Positions 46,482-54,427 of a stretch of 64,000 nt of DNA are shown here, piece by piece. Source of the stretch: Pedobacter cryoconitis (GTDB lineage Bacteria; Bacteroidota; Bacteroidia; Sphingobacteriales; Sphingobacteriaceae); the NCBI RefSeq assembly GCF_014200605.1, contig NZ_JACHCE010000001.1, positions 310,001 through 374,000 of the forward strand, read 5' to 3'. A program made the translations under genes and the position numbers. Numbering within the stretch: the first letter of the stretch is position 1; each line of letters starts with the position of its first letter. A model generated the notes under the pieces. It had not been told where the DNA came from and did no database searches. It saw nothing but the letters and a program-made list of their open reading frames with translations.

Positions 46482-47063
46482 ATGCTTGGATTAAAATTAT
46501 TAACAGACCCGCGTTGGGCAAATATTGCTGAATCAAATTTAGAAGAGATATTAACTGATCATGCCTGGTGTGAACAGAAAGCAGCAACAAATGCCATTAC
46601 TTTGATCGCAAATAATTCTGAGCACATGGATTTAGTGGAAGAATTAACAGCCATTGCTATTGAAGAGATGCAGCATTTTCAAATGGTTGTTGAGATTATT
46701 AAAAAACGTGGTTATACTTTAGGACGTGAACGTAAAGATGATTATGTAGGACGTTTAGTGAAATTTAGCCGCAGGGATGGCAGTAGAAATAATGCATTCA
46801 TTGACCGGCTTTTATTTGCTGCAATGATTGAGGCAAGAAGCTGTGAGCGTTTCCGTGTATTGTCTTTAAATATTAAAGATCAGGAGTTAGCTAAGTTTTA
46901 TCACGACTTAATGGTCTCTGAAGCTGGTCATTATACTACATTTTTAAATTTTGCCCGTAAATATACTATTGATGTTGATGTAGATAAAAGATGGAAAGAG
47001 TGGCTGGAGTTTGAAGGTGAGCTGATTCAAAGTTTTGGCAATAAAGAGGCTATTCATGGATAA
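46482..47063 (+). CDS. miaE: tRNA 2-methylthio-N6-isopentenyl-adenosine-37 hydroxylase
   Basis: 193 residues, the usual length of MiaE. The family's di-iron ligands are visible in the helix motifs ILTDHAWCEQKAA, EEMQHFQ (E..H), MIEARSCERF and SEAGHYTTF. MiaE hydroxylates the isopentenyl side chain of ms2i6A at position 37 of certain tRNAs. It is a single housekeeping gene just upstream of the tandem-precursor locus, with its own strong terminator. Confidence 0.93.
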   Translation: MLGLKLLTDPRWANIAESNLEEILTDHAWCEQKAATNAITLIANNSEHMDLVEELTAIAIEEMQHFQMVVEIIKKRGYTLGRERKDDYVGRLVKFSRRDGSRNNAFIDRLLFAAMIEARSCERFRVLSLNIKDQELAKFYHDLMVSEAGHYTTFLNFARKYTIDVDVDKRWKEWLEFEGELIQSFGNKEAIHG

Positions 47064-47096
47064 GAACTATTAATCTGTAAATTTTAATTCCTGAGG

Positions 47097-47131
47097 AAAC
47101 CGTACTGTAAATAACAGTACGGTTTTTTTTT
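47097..47131 (+). terminator. Rho-independent terminator of miaE
   Basis: Perfect 12-bp stem AAACCGTACTGT / ACAGTACGGTTT with a five-base loop, running into T9. It isolates the precursor array downstream. Confidence 0.92.
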
Positions 47132-47347
47132 GTTTTCATTTTTCGGCCTTTAAGGCCTGCTCAGGCTTATTGATGTAGTTTCAAAATACATCGGGGTGCA
47201 GAATATATAGATTAACAATGTATATTTTAAATCAATGTGTTTTAACTAAAAGAATTTTTATTTCTGAAAAATGCCCCTACATTAGCTCTTGTTAAACAAT
47301 TAACAAAAGACAAATTCAATAAATAAACAACCTTAAAAATTAAAAAG
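47132..47347 (+). promoter_or_regulatory. upstream region of the tandem precursor array
   Basis: This spacer must carry the promoter of the five-gene precursor array. It contains an inverted repeat TTGTTAA-acaa-TTAACAA at 47289-47306, 42 bases before the first ATG. A near-consensus TATATTTT lies around 47221-47228. The final 20 bases resemble the short spacer found before each precursor copy. It shows none of the 42-bp block that precedes the two LanB-linked precursors. Confidence 0.4.
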
Positions 47348-47497
47348 ATGTCAAAATTAAACTTATTCAAAACAGCAAAAAACAGCGCTAACAAAAACGT
47401 ACGCAACTTTTCAGCGACAGCAGCACCAGATCAGAATCAATTGGAAGGTGGTGTTATCGTAGGCACAGACGAGTGGTATGTAGTAGTTTCTTGGTAG
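47348..47497 (+). CDS. RiPP-like double-glycine precursor peptide, copy 1
   Basis: 49 residues. Leader MSKLNLFKTAKNSANKNVRN followed by FSATAAPDQNQLEGG (GG at 34-35), then a 14-residue core VIVGTDEWYVVVSW. There is no cysteine in the whole peptide, so neither thioether nor disulfide rings are possible; core Thr, Ser, Asp/Glu, Tyr and Trp remain as modifiable residues. Five copies in tandem with near-perfect leaders, ahead of a metalloprotease and an exporter, indicate a peptide natural product. I do not recognise a named family. Confidence 0.85.
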   Translation: MSKLNLFKTAKNSANKNVRNFSATAAPDQNQLEGGVIVGTDEWYVVVSW

Positions 47498-47552
47498 TTA
47501 ATAATTGTAAGAAAAATCAATCATTCAATCACAACCTTAAAAAATTAAAAAG

Positions 47553-47702
47553 ATGTCAAAATTAAACCTATTCAAAACAGCAAAAAACAGCACTAACAAA
47601 AACGTACGCAATTTTTCAGCTGAGGCTTCACCAGCGCCGAATCAACTAGAAGGCGGTATCATATTCGGAAACGATGATTTCTATGTAGTAGTTTCCTGGT
47701 AG
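47553..47702 (+). CDS. RiPP-like precursor peptide, copy 2
   Basis: 49 residues. The leader is almost the same as in copy 1 with FSAEASPAPNQLEGG before the core IIFGNDDFYVVVSW. Relative to copy 1 the core changes GTDEW to GNDDF, keeping an acidic pair and an aromatic residue before the fixed YVVVSW tail. 205 bases from copy 1, start to start. Confidence 0.85.
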   Translation: MSKLNLFKTAKNSTNKNVRNFSAEASPAPNQLEGGIIFGNDDFYVVVSW

Positions 47703-47753
47703 TCAATAATTAAAAAATCAATCATTCAATCACAACCTTAAAAAATTAAAAAG

Positions 47754-47903
47754 ATGTCAAAATTAAACTTATTCAAAACAGTAAAAAACAGCACTAACAA
47801 AAACGTTCGCAACTTTTCAGCTGAGGCTGCACCAGATCAAAATCAATTAGAAGGCGGTATCGTATTCGGAAACGATGATTTCTATGTAGTAGTTTCCTGG
47901 TAG
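47754..47903 (+). CDS. RiPP-like precursor peptide, copy 3
   Basis: 49 residues with core IVFGNDDFYVVVSW, one residue different from copy 2. Its leader has one change (KTVKN for KTAKN). Spaced 201 bases from copy 2. Confidence 0.85.
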   Translation: MSKLNLFKTVKNSTNKNVRNFSAEAAPDQNQLEGGIVFGNDDFYVVVSW

Positions 47904-47954
47904 TCAATAATTAAAAAATCAATCATTCAATCATAACCTTAAAAAATTAGAAAG

Positions 47955-48104
47955 ATGTCAAAATTAAACTTATTCAAAACAGCAAAAAACAGCGCTAATA
48001 AAAACGTACGCAACTTTTCAGCAGCAGCAGCACCAGATCAGAATCAACTGGAAGGTGGTGTTATTGTAGGCACAGACGAATGGTATGTAGTAGTTTCCTG
48101 GTAG
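47955..48104 (+). CDS. RiPP-like precursor peptide, copy 4
   Basis: 49 residues with core VIVGTDEWYVVVSW, identical to copies 1 and 5; the leader has FSAAAAPDQNQLEGG. Spaced 201 bases from copy 3. Confidence 0.85.
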   Translation: MSKLNLFKTAKNSANKNVRNFSAAAAPDQNQLEGGVIVGTDEWYVVVSW

Positions 48105-48154
48105 TCAATAATTAAAAAATCAATCATTCAATCACAATCTTAAAAAATAAAAAA

Positions 48155-48304
48155 ATGGCAAAGTTCAGCTTATTCAAAACAGCAAAAAATAAAACTAATA
48201 AAAACGTGCGCAACTTTTCAGCAGCAGCAGCACCAGATCAGAATCAACTGGAAGGTGGTGTTATTGTAGGCACAGACGAGTGGTATGTAGTAGTTTCTTG
48301 GTAG
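48155..48304 (+). CDS. RiPP-like precursor peptide, copy 5
   Basis: 49 residues starting MAKFSLFKTAKNKTNKNVRN, the most divergent leader, but with the same core as copies 1 and 4. Spaced 200 bases from copy 4 and followed by a long hairpin. Confidence 0.85.
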   Translation: MAKFSLFKTAKNKTNKNVRNFSAAAAPDQNQLEGGVIVGTDEWYVVVSW

Positions 48305-48310
48305 TCTATA

Positions 48311-48363
48311 TGATGAAGCTTGCAGGCGCAACGAGCCTTTGACTGGTCCTGCAAGCTTTATCA
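48311..48363 (+). terminator. hairpin after the precursor array
   Basis: 16-base arms TGATGAAGCTTGCAGG and CCTGCAAGCTTTATCA (one mismatch) around a 21-base loop. No T run follows, so it may reduce rather than stop read-through into the biosynthetic genes, or protect the abundant precursor RNA. Confidence 0.65.
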
Positions 48364-48389
48364 TAAGTTTTAATCACAGAAAATATAAA

Positions 48390-48560
48390 ATGATGAAACA
48401 AATTTATAACATGGATATGAACAGATTATCGGATTCATTCTCAAGAAAATCAACTTTGGCAGCAGAGCTGGAAATGAGTGCAGGTATGGTGTTAACGCCA
48501 CAAAATTCTGGTGAAAAACCAGGAATAAAGAAAGATAGATCATCATCTCAATGCTGGTAA
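48390..48560 (+). CDS. 56-residue peptide, possible extra precursor
   Basis: From ATG 48390 (or 48393), between the array and the biosynthetic operon, after an A-rich start region. The N-terminus is MMKQIYNMDMNRLSDSFSRK, then an alpha-helical AAELEMSAGM, and the tail ends RSSSQCW. It is not homologous to the five copies, yet has similar length and also ends in Trp. It could be a precursor with a single Cys, a leader-binding adaptor or an accidental frame. The frame is open 51 bases further upstream, into the hairpin. Confidence 0.45.
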   Translation: MMKQIYNMDMNRLSDSFSRKSTLAAELEMSAGMVLTPQNSGEKPGIKKDRSSSQCW

Positions 48561-48608
48561 TCTTATTCAATAATTAACCGGATTTATCAAGGATTCTAAA
48601 AAAAAAAA

Positions 48609-49553
48609 ATGATTGCAAATAAAATGGTTTATAATTCCGCTATCGTGAAAAGCGTGGATTGGGTTGCTGAAAACTGGGACTATTTTAACCCATTAAACAA
48701 AGATCCATTTCCAGTAAAAATTAAAAACAAAAGTTTTGCGGAATTAACTCTTGTCATTTTACTTGGGCTGAAATATAAAACGTCTATTCCGGAGCAGGTC
48801 ACTGCAGTTTTAGAAAAGTTAAATGAAAAAGTCCTGGAAGTAGTTAAAAACCCGCTTTTTTATGAAGACTTCTTTATAAACCCAGCTCAGTTTAAGCCTT
48901 TGGATGTCGCATTGATTTTATGTTCTTTAGTTAATCCAGATGATTTGTTGTTGAAAAAGATGCTCAGAAAGGCCTATGACAGAGGTTTGTTTACACCAGT
49001 TGTTGCTTCTACTTTCAGGGTTTACGAAAGTGACTATTTATTGGCGCTGTGCGGGATCAAAGAATTTCCGGATGAAGAAAAAACGGCAATTGCAATGAAA
49101 ACCGTTTTGGGAGGTGAATTTCTGAACATGGTGAGTATGAACAGACCAGAAGAATATGAACTTACACATATCCTCTTTTATCTTTCAGACTGGGGTAAGG
49201 ACGATATATCCCGCTTTATCTCTCAAGATAGGCTTAAGCTAGTTAAAGAAGCATTGGTTTTACTTACCGGTAAAAATCTGCTTTTGAAAAATAATGATCT
49301 GCTATCAGAATATATTATGAATATGTGTGATTTAAACATGGATCATGCAGTACTGGAGCTCGCTTATGCCCGGTTGATGGAGAGTCAGAGAGAAGATGGG
49401 GTATTTGCAGCAGCAGCCTATACTTACGAAAGCAAGCTGGGGGCTGAGATCTTTAAAAATATGGATCCTTATAAAACTGATTTAATCCTTCATTATCATA
49501 CAACTTTTGTAGGTCTAATGGCTTCGTTCACTTATTTAGACAAGTATAACTAA
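48609..49553 (+). CDS. helical protein with Q-x-x-D-G motif (DUF6895-like)
   Basis: 314 residues, soluble, mostly helical. Conserved-looking elements are ELTHILFYLSDWG (184-196), SQREDGVF (259-266) and YHTTFVGL (296-303). The QxxDG motif is the type that recurs in alpha/alpha-toroid enzymes such as terpene cyclases and LanC-like folds, and the ELTH/YHTT pair is what I remember of DUF6895 proteins. It may act on the precursors or bind them; no catalytic residue is proven. First of four coupled genes, one base before the next. Confidence 0.65.
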   Translation: MIANKMVYNSAIVKSVDWVAENWDYFNPLNKDPFPVKIKNKSFAELTLVILLGLKYKTSIPEQVTAVLEKLNEKVLEVVKNPLFYEDFFINPAQFKPLDVALILCSLVNPDDLLLKKMLRKAYDRGLFTPVVASTFRVYESDYLLALCGIKEFPDEEKTAIAMKTVLGGEFLNMVSMNRPEEYELTHILFYLSDWGKDDISRFISQDRLKLVKEALVLLTGKNLLLKNNDLLSEYIMNMCDLNMDHAVLELAYARLMESQREDGVFAAAAYTYESKLGAEIFKNMDPYKTDLILHYHTTFVGLMASFTYLDKYN

Positions 49554-49554
49554 C

Positions 49555-50343
49555 ATGAAAAACTTAAAAAATCAACTTCAGCATATTAACGGGGAATTTT
49601 ATTCCTGGATCACAGACCTCATCAAAAATAACCAGTCGAAAATAGACAATCAGAGCAGTGTTATCCTTTATAATATTATTCAGACATTTTTTGCTGACAG
49701 GGAGCATGGAAAGGTAATGCAGTTTTTGGAGCATAAATTAAAGTATTTGGAATTATCAGACCTGGAGAGTTTACCAGTTATCCAGTGCCTTAAACTCTCT
49801 TCAAGTCAGTTATTTGAGGAGTCCCCACTCTGCAATTTCTTTACTTCTCTGAGACAGGACTTTGAATTCACCGGTAATACCAATGATCATGTTGCAGATA
49901 GAAAAGACTTGTTTAGTATGGATGAAGAGGGAAGAGATGAAATTATTGCTGAAATTATAGAATCAGCTCATCTAAGTACTGATTTACTGAATCTCCCGCT
50001 GCTTAGAGATTTGTCAGATATCGATGTTTTGTATTTACAGACAGCTATGCTGGAGGCCTATGAAAAGTATGATCTGCCAATGGGCAACTCACTCTTAAGA
50101 ACTCTATGCTATTTGGGTAAAGTTAATCTGGCAGCGGATGCCGCTATCAATTATTTACTTGCCCAGCAGAATATCATCGGATACTTTGGCCAGACACTCC
50201 ATGACCAGGAAATGAATTCAGCTGACGACTTCCTTGCTTTTTTAGATCTTCAATTCGATTGTTTATGGAGCTTAAATGAAGCTGGAAATCAAAATTTCTC
50301 ATTAATGGAATCAATCAGACAAGAATATGGATTTGTATTATAA
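49555..50343 (+). CDS. helical protein of unknown function, paired with the DUF6895-like gene
   Basis: 262 residues, soluble and helical, no signal peptide. Its C-terminal part holds LLAQQNIIGYFG (201-212), a weaker version of the QxxDG helix end seen in the preceding protein, followed by FDCLWSLNEAG, so the two may share a fold and form a complex. The ATG follows the upstream stop by one base, and its own end overlaps the protease start by 17 bases. Family not recognised. Confidence 0.6.
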   Translation: MKNLKNQLQHINGEFYSWITDLIKNNQSKIDNQSSVILYNIIQTFFADREHGKVMQFLEHKLKYLELSDLESLPVIQCLKLSSSQLFEESPLCNFFTSLRQDFEFTGNTNDHVADRKDLFSMDEEGRDEIIAEIIESAHLSTDLLNLPLLRDLSDIDVLYLQTAMLEAYEKYDLPMGNSLLRTLCYLGKVNLAADAAINYLLAQQNIIGYFGQTLHDQEMNSADDFLAFLDLQFDCLWSLNEAGNQNFSLMESIRQEYGFVL

Positions 50344-51403
50344 AATTATAGTCGCTTTTTATTTCATAGATATTCTGATCCTTCTTGGATTCTCTTATGA
50401 AAACAGAAAAGAATTAGCCTCAGTCAAGGTTACTGAGAATATAAAAATTCTGATCACCCAGGTTTTCTTTCTTTCTTTAATCTTGTACCCGGGCATTTTT
50501 GATCAGTTAAAACTAATGGTTTCCGCACTGACAGGGGCTGATCAGCTGAGTTCAATTGCTGTGGTTGTTTGTACACTGGCCGTTAAAGAATTACTGAAGT
50601 ATACTGTTGCCAATTTTGTGGTAAAGATCAAATACAAGGTGAATTTTAAACAGCAATTAAAGACCGCTGTGATGTTATCCGGATTGTTACTGGTGCCTGC
50701 TTTATGGACCCCTTATCTGTTTTATGGAGTATTACTGACCACTTGCGGAAGCTTTCTGATACAATTGATCAGCAAGAAAAATCAAGGTTTTACCGGAACC
50801 GATCTTTCCCCTTTAATGGACTCCGAATTGCGCAATGCGATCAATGCTTATACTGTTCAGGCTAATGCAGGTCATATAAAGATTTTTCAATATTATAATG
50901 ATGAGCCTAATGCACATGTGGTCTCTAACAAAGAAGGAACGAGCCTTATTTTATCTACCCGTCTTATCCATGATTTTACTGTCAAAGAGATTATTTCGGT
51001 AGTCTCTCATGAAATAGGACATGAAAAGCGTCTGCATACCCCTATAAACAAGTTTATCAAGCTATCTTTTGATATCGCATTAATTCTGATTGGTTATACT
51101 ATTTTGAAAACAGGAACAGCTGCAGGACTCGATTTACCAATTAAAGCTATCTTAATATTGAGTGCAGCATCTCCGCTGAGTACCTTAAAGAATATCTTAA
51201 TCAGCTTTCTGACCCGGCAACAGGAATTTCAGGCAGATCGGTTCTCGGCCAGATCTTATTCTGCCCGGATGCTCATCAGCGCACTTGTTAAACTCAAAGC
51301 ATACCATAAACCTAACCATCATAAATTAATTGCAAGCTTATTATATAGCACGCATCCCTCAAACGAGGCCAGAATTCACAATTTAAAAAAATCAATACTA
51401 TGA
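50327..51403 (+). CDS. M48-family membrane metalloprotease
   Basis: 358 residues. The zinc motif HEIGH is at 228-232 with the third ligand Glu300 in QQEFQADRFSA, all intact as in HtpX/Ste24. Membrane helices flank it (about residues 5-25, 40-62, 75-100, 112-145 and 245-285). A late HPSNEARI block is also typical. In this operon it could cut the GG leaders, since the exporter has no C39 domain, or degrade unmodified peptide. It overlaps the neighbours by 17 and four bases, so translation is coupled. Confidence 0.9.
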   Translation: MDLYYKIIVAFYFIDILILLGFSYENRKELASVKVTENIKILITQVFFLSLILYPGIFDQLKLMVSALTGADQLSSIAVVVCTLAVKELLKYTVANFVVKIKYKVNFKQQLKTAVMLSGLLLVPALWTPYLFYGVLLTTCGSFLIQLISKKNQGFTGTDLSPLMDSELRNAINAYTVQANAGHIKIFQYYNDEPNAHVVSNKEGTSLILSTRLIHDFTVKEIISVVSHEIGHEKRLHTPINKFIKLSFDIALILIGYTILKTGTAAGLDLPIKAILILSAASPLSTLKNILISFLTRQQEFQADRFSARSYSARMLISALVKLKAYHKPNHHKLIASLLYSTHPSNEARIHNLKKSIL

Positions 51404-53184
51404 AAACAGATTTTATAAAAAACAAGGTTAAAGCACTGTTCATAGATGAGATCTATGCGTACTTTTTACCTTATCGGAAGTATTTTGTTTACGGGATGTT
51501 ATTTCTGGTCCTGTCAGGTTCATTACAGCTTTCGCTGCCATTGTTATTAGGTAAGTCTGTTAACTTATCTTTTAATCCGGGCACATTTACAGATACAAAC
51601 ACGCTGATGAAACATCTGGGGATTTTAATAGGGATGCTAATTTTGCAATTCAGTTTCACTTTTGTAAGAAATTATTACTTCCTGCTTTTTTCAGAGAAAT
51701 CTGTAGGTACGCTAAAAAAGGATTTGTTTCATAAGTATTTAAGCTATCCTTTACCTTTCCATAACAAGAATAAAGTAGGGGATATGCTGAGTGTAATTAC
51801 TAATGATGTCATGGTGGTCAGAGAGCTTTACTCTTCACAGTTTTCAGACTTGCTTTACAGCACATTTATTCTGATCTTCTGTACCGGGATCCTGATCAGT
51901 ATCAATTTGAAGTTATCACTGATTTTGCTTATTGTTTTTCCGGCTATCATTTATCTTGCCTCATTCTTCGGGAAAAAAATAAGAAAAACATCGAAGGAAA
52001 CGCAAAGTCTTTATGCGGGTTCTAACTCTGTAATTGAAGAAGATCTGCACCAGATACGGTCTATTAAAATTTTCGGTAAAGAAAGAAAAGAGGTTTCTTT
52101 ATTTGCCAGACTTACTGAAGATATTATACAAAAGACAATCCATAACTCCCTGTTCCGTTCTTTCTTTTCTTTATCTTCTTCTTTTATTATCATTGCTGCC
52201 CTTATCGTGATCTTATGGTATGCCTGTATTATGGTTGTTAAGAATGAAATAGTTATAGCCGACCTGGTTACTTTCATCGTCAATATGATCTTTATTATTA
52301 ACTCATTCTCTACGATTACCCAGTTCTTTGGTAACCTGGAGCGATCAAGAGGGGCTACAGTTAGACTTGTTGAACTACTGAATGAAAAAGTAGAAACTGA
52401 AGATTTCGTGAATTCAAGTCCAATGGACTTTCAGCATACTATTGAGTTCAAAAATATTTCTCTAAGTTACGGTGAAGCAGATGTTAAAGTGCTTGATGGC
52501 TTGAACTTAGAAATCAAAAAAGGTGAAAAGGTAGCCATAGTAGGTCCAAATGGTTCTGGGAAATCATCTCTTCTGAATCTGTTGTTAAGACTTTATACAC
52601 CTACTGGTGGTACAGTTGAAATTGATGGAGTAAATATCAATCAGATAGGATTAGCCAATTACAGATCAAAATTTGGTGTGGTATCGCAGGACCTGGAATT
52701 ATTTAACAGATCAGTAATAGACAATATCAGGTATGGTACTGAAACTATTGATGATTCCCGTCTGGAGTCGGTTTTAGCACATAGCAATGTGATAGATTTT
52801 ATCAATGATCTGCCAGAGAAAGAACATACAAAAGTAGGAAAAAACGGAAGCTGCTTATCTGGTGGTCAAAAGCAAAGAGTCTCTCTTGCCAGGGCATTGT
52901 ATAAAAATGCAGATATTATGATTTTGGATGAAGCGACAAGTGCGCTGGATTCCAGCCTGGAAGAGTCAATTAAAGCTAACCTGGATTCAGCGCTGAGTGA
53001 TAAAACACTGATATTTGTAACGCATAAATTCTCATTGATTGAGAACTTTGATAAGATCATCGTTCTGGATAGCGGAAAGATTTCTGCAATAGGTACACAT
53101 CAGCAATTATTGCAGTTAAATAAAACATATGCTACACTTTATCACCTGCAAAACAGACCTGTTACAATTAAAAAAGTAGCTTAA
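51400..53184 (+). CDS. ABC exporter (TMD-NBD) without peptidase domain
   Basis: 594 residues. About six membrane helices span roughly 25-310, then an ATPase with Walker A GPNGSGKSS, signature LSGGQKQR and Walker B MILDEATSALD. There is no C39 domain at the N-terminus. It is coupled by ATGA overlap to the M48 protease. The most likely cargo is the processed product of the tandem precursors, and possibly also that of the neighbouring LanB locus, which has no transporter of its own. Confidence 0.93.
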   Translation: MKTDFIKNKVKALFIDEIYAYFLPYRKYFVYGMLFLVLSGSLQLSLPLLLGKSVNLSFNPGTFTDTNTLMKHLGILIGMLILQFSFTFVRNYYFLLFSEKSVGTLKKDLFHKYLSYPLPFHNKNKVGDMLSVITNDVMVVRELYSSQFSDLLYSTFILIFCTGILISINLKLSLILLIVFPAIIYLASFFGKKIRKTSKETQSLYAGSNSVIEEDLHQIRSIKIFGKERKEVSLFARLTEDIIQKTIHNSLFRSFFSLSSSFIIIAALIVILWYACIMVVKNEIVIADLVTFIVNMIFIINSFSTITQFFGNLERSRGATVRLVELLNEKVETEDFVNSSPMDFQHTIEFKNISLSYGEADVKVLDGLNLEIKKGEKVAIVGPNGSGKSSLLNLLLRLYTPTGGTVEIDGVNINQIGLANYRSKFGVVSQDLELFNRSVIDNIRYGTETIDDSRLESVLAHSNVIDFINDLPEKEHTKVGKNGSCLSGGQKQRVSLARALYKNADIMILDEATSALDSSLEESIKANLDSALSDKTLIFVTHKFSLIENFDKIIVLDSGKISAIGTHQQLLQLNKTYATLYHLQNRPVTIKKVA

Positions 53185-53213
53185 TTAAATTTGGAATCTT
53201 CAAAAGTTCCGGC

Positions 53214-53248
53214 ATATAACCTATCAGCTATAAACTGATAGGTTATAT
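53214..53248. terminator. bidirectional terminator between exporter and LanC-like genes
   Basis: Perfect 14-bp stem ATATAACCTATCAG / CTGATAGGTTATAT with a seven-base loop, T-rich on the right and A-rich on the left. Confidence 0.85.
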
Positions 53249-53257
53249 ATTTTTCTT

Positions 53258-54412
53258 TTAAAAAAGGAGCGGATCGATACTTATTAAAGAGTTATTATGC
53301 TCCATAAAAGATACCAGACTTAGTATTGTACCGTATATCCCCTGATAAATGGAAATATGATTACTTTTTGAGTCGGCAGTAAGTAATTCATTGTTCAGCA
53401 TTTTAACAGTTTCTTTTATCCAATGGTGATAGCCATCAAGGTAATCCGTATTACTACTTAACTTATAAAGATATTTATAAGATTCAGCCAGTCCGCTTGT
53501 CCCGTTTAATATAGATGAATTGGTGATCTGTGTAGAATTGAAATCCTTTCTTAAAAGTGTATTTAAACCTACCAGATCTGCGACCCTGGAAAGATTCCCA
53601 TCATCAAGCACATCACTGGCATGATATAATATAATGGCAATTAATGTATCGCCCTGGCTCCAGAAAAGCTGATTGTTAAAAAATGGCTTTTGAGTAATTG
53701 AATCGACAGTTTGCGGAAAAACAGAATAAGTATCTGACCCGAAATCGGCCTCTTTATAAAATTTAAAGATCCATTTGATCACTATTTCTATTTCTGGATT
53801 GAAATAATTTTTCAACTCTAAAATCTGCTGCACTTTAATTAAAGTGAGTGTCAGTGATAGAATTCCGAAAGAATTTCCAAATGCCAGGATATTAGGGGTT
53901 TCAATGCTGTGCGTGACAGTGGCTAGTATCCCATGTTTATTAAATTCGGACTTTAACTCTTTGGTTAAACATAAAAGATGTCTTTTAGATAAATCTGAAT
54001 CACGTTTGCCAAAGTAATTCATCATCACTGATATTTCATTGAGAAAACCTGGTGATCTTTCTTTTAAAAGGACCATCGCCCTGTTAAATAAGAAGTCATC
54101 GTTCTTATTGAATAATTTTTCTTCTGGTTCCTCATCCGTATACCGGTCTGGCGGAGAGTAATTTGTGTCAATTATATTCCTTTTTTGCAACTGACCAATG
54201 ATTAATGGTGTAGCATAGAAGTCTGCCATACCTCCGTTGGAAAATGTATTATTTGCTTTTAAGTATTCAGTTTCATCAATGTAATTCTTAAAAATTGATG
54301 AAATGATCTCTTTCACTAGTGGAACAGTGCTATATGCTATATCACTCTCATTGCTTTTGCTGACAAGAAAGATATTTATTTTTTCAAGTAATCCTAAAAT
54401 TTCCGATTTCAT
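53258..54412 (-). CDS. LanC-like protein lacking the zinc site
   Basis: 384 residues, the LanC length, with recognisable helix-turn blocks. Compared with the intact LanC at 5566-6750, the first zinc Cys is Ser252 (FWSQGD for GWCYGD) and the Cys-His pair is Leu302-Asn303 (ILNGTSG for ICHGSAG). The His of GMAHG is also lost (LAFGNSFGIL). It can hardly bind zinc or activate a thiol, so it cannot be a normal cyclase; it may hold the peptide for the dehydratase. The gene begins 15 bases after a precursor without cysteine. Confidence 0.85.
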   Translation of the reverse strand: MKSEILGLLEKINIFLVSKSNESDIAYSTVPLVKEIISSIFKNYIDETEYLKANNTFSNGGMADFYATPLIIGQLQKRNIIDTNYSPPDRYTDEEPEEKLFNKNDDFLFNRAMVLLKERSPGFLNEISVMMNYFGKRDSDLSKRHLLCLTKELKSEFNKHGILATVTHSIETPNILAFGNSFGILSLTLTLIKVQQILELKNYFNPEIEIVIKWIFKFYKEADFGSDTYSVFPQTVDSITQKPFFNNQLFWSQGDTLIAIILYHASDVLDDGNLSRVADLVGLNTLLRKDFNSTQITNSSILNGTSGLAESYKYLYKLSSNTDYLDGYHHWIKETVKMLNNELLTADSKSNHISIYQGIYGTILSLVSFMEHNNSLISIDPLLF

Positions 54413-54427
54413 CCTGTTTATTTAATA

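Larger units (their letters stand above)
47348..48304 (+). repeat. five tandem precursor units, period about 200 bp
   Basis: Units begin at 47348, 47553, 47754, 47955 and 48155. The repeat includes not only the 150-base gene but also the roughly 50-base spacer, which contains TCAATCATTCAATCAC and CCTTAAAAAATTAAAAAG with few changes between copies 2-5. Whole-unit duplication is therefore more likely than independent gain. Reading frames are intact in all five units. Confidence 0.9.

Noticed and set aside
47348..48304. Regular 200-bp repeats that resemble a CRISPR-like or satellite array
   Set aside because: Unit length is far too large for CRISPR and each unit holds an intact reading frame whose changes fall largely at codon level in the core.
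48315..48363. Longer version of the 56-residue peptide starting at 48339
   Set aside because: The extra 17 residues come from the arm of the hairpin and the MMKQ start at 48390 has the expected A-rich upstream region.
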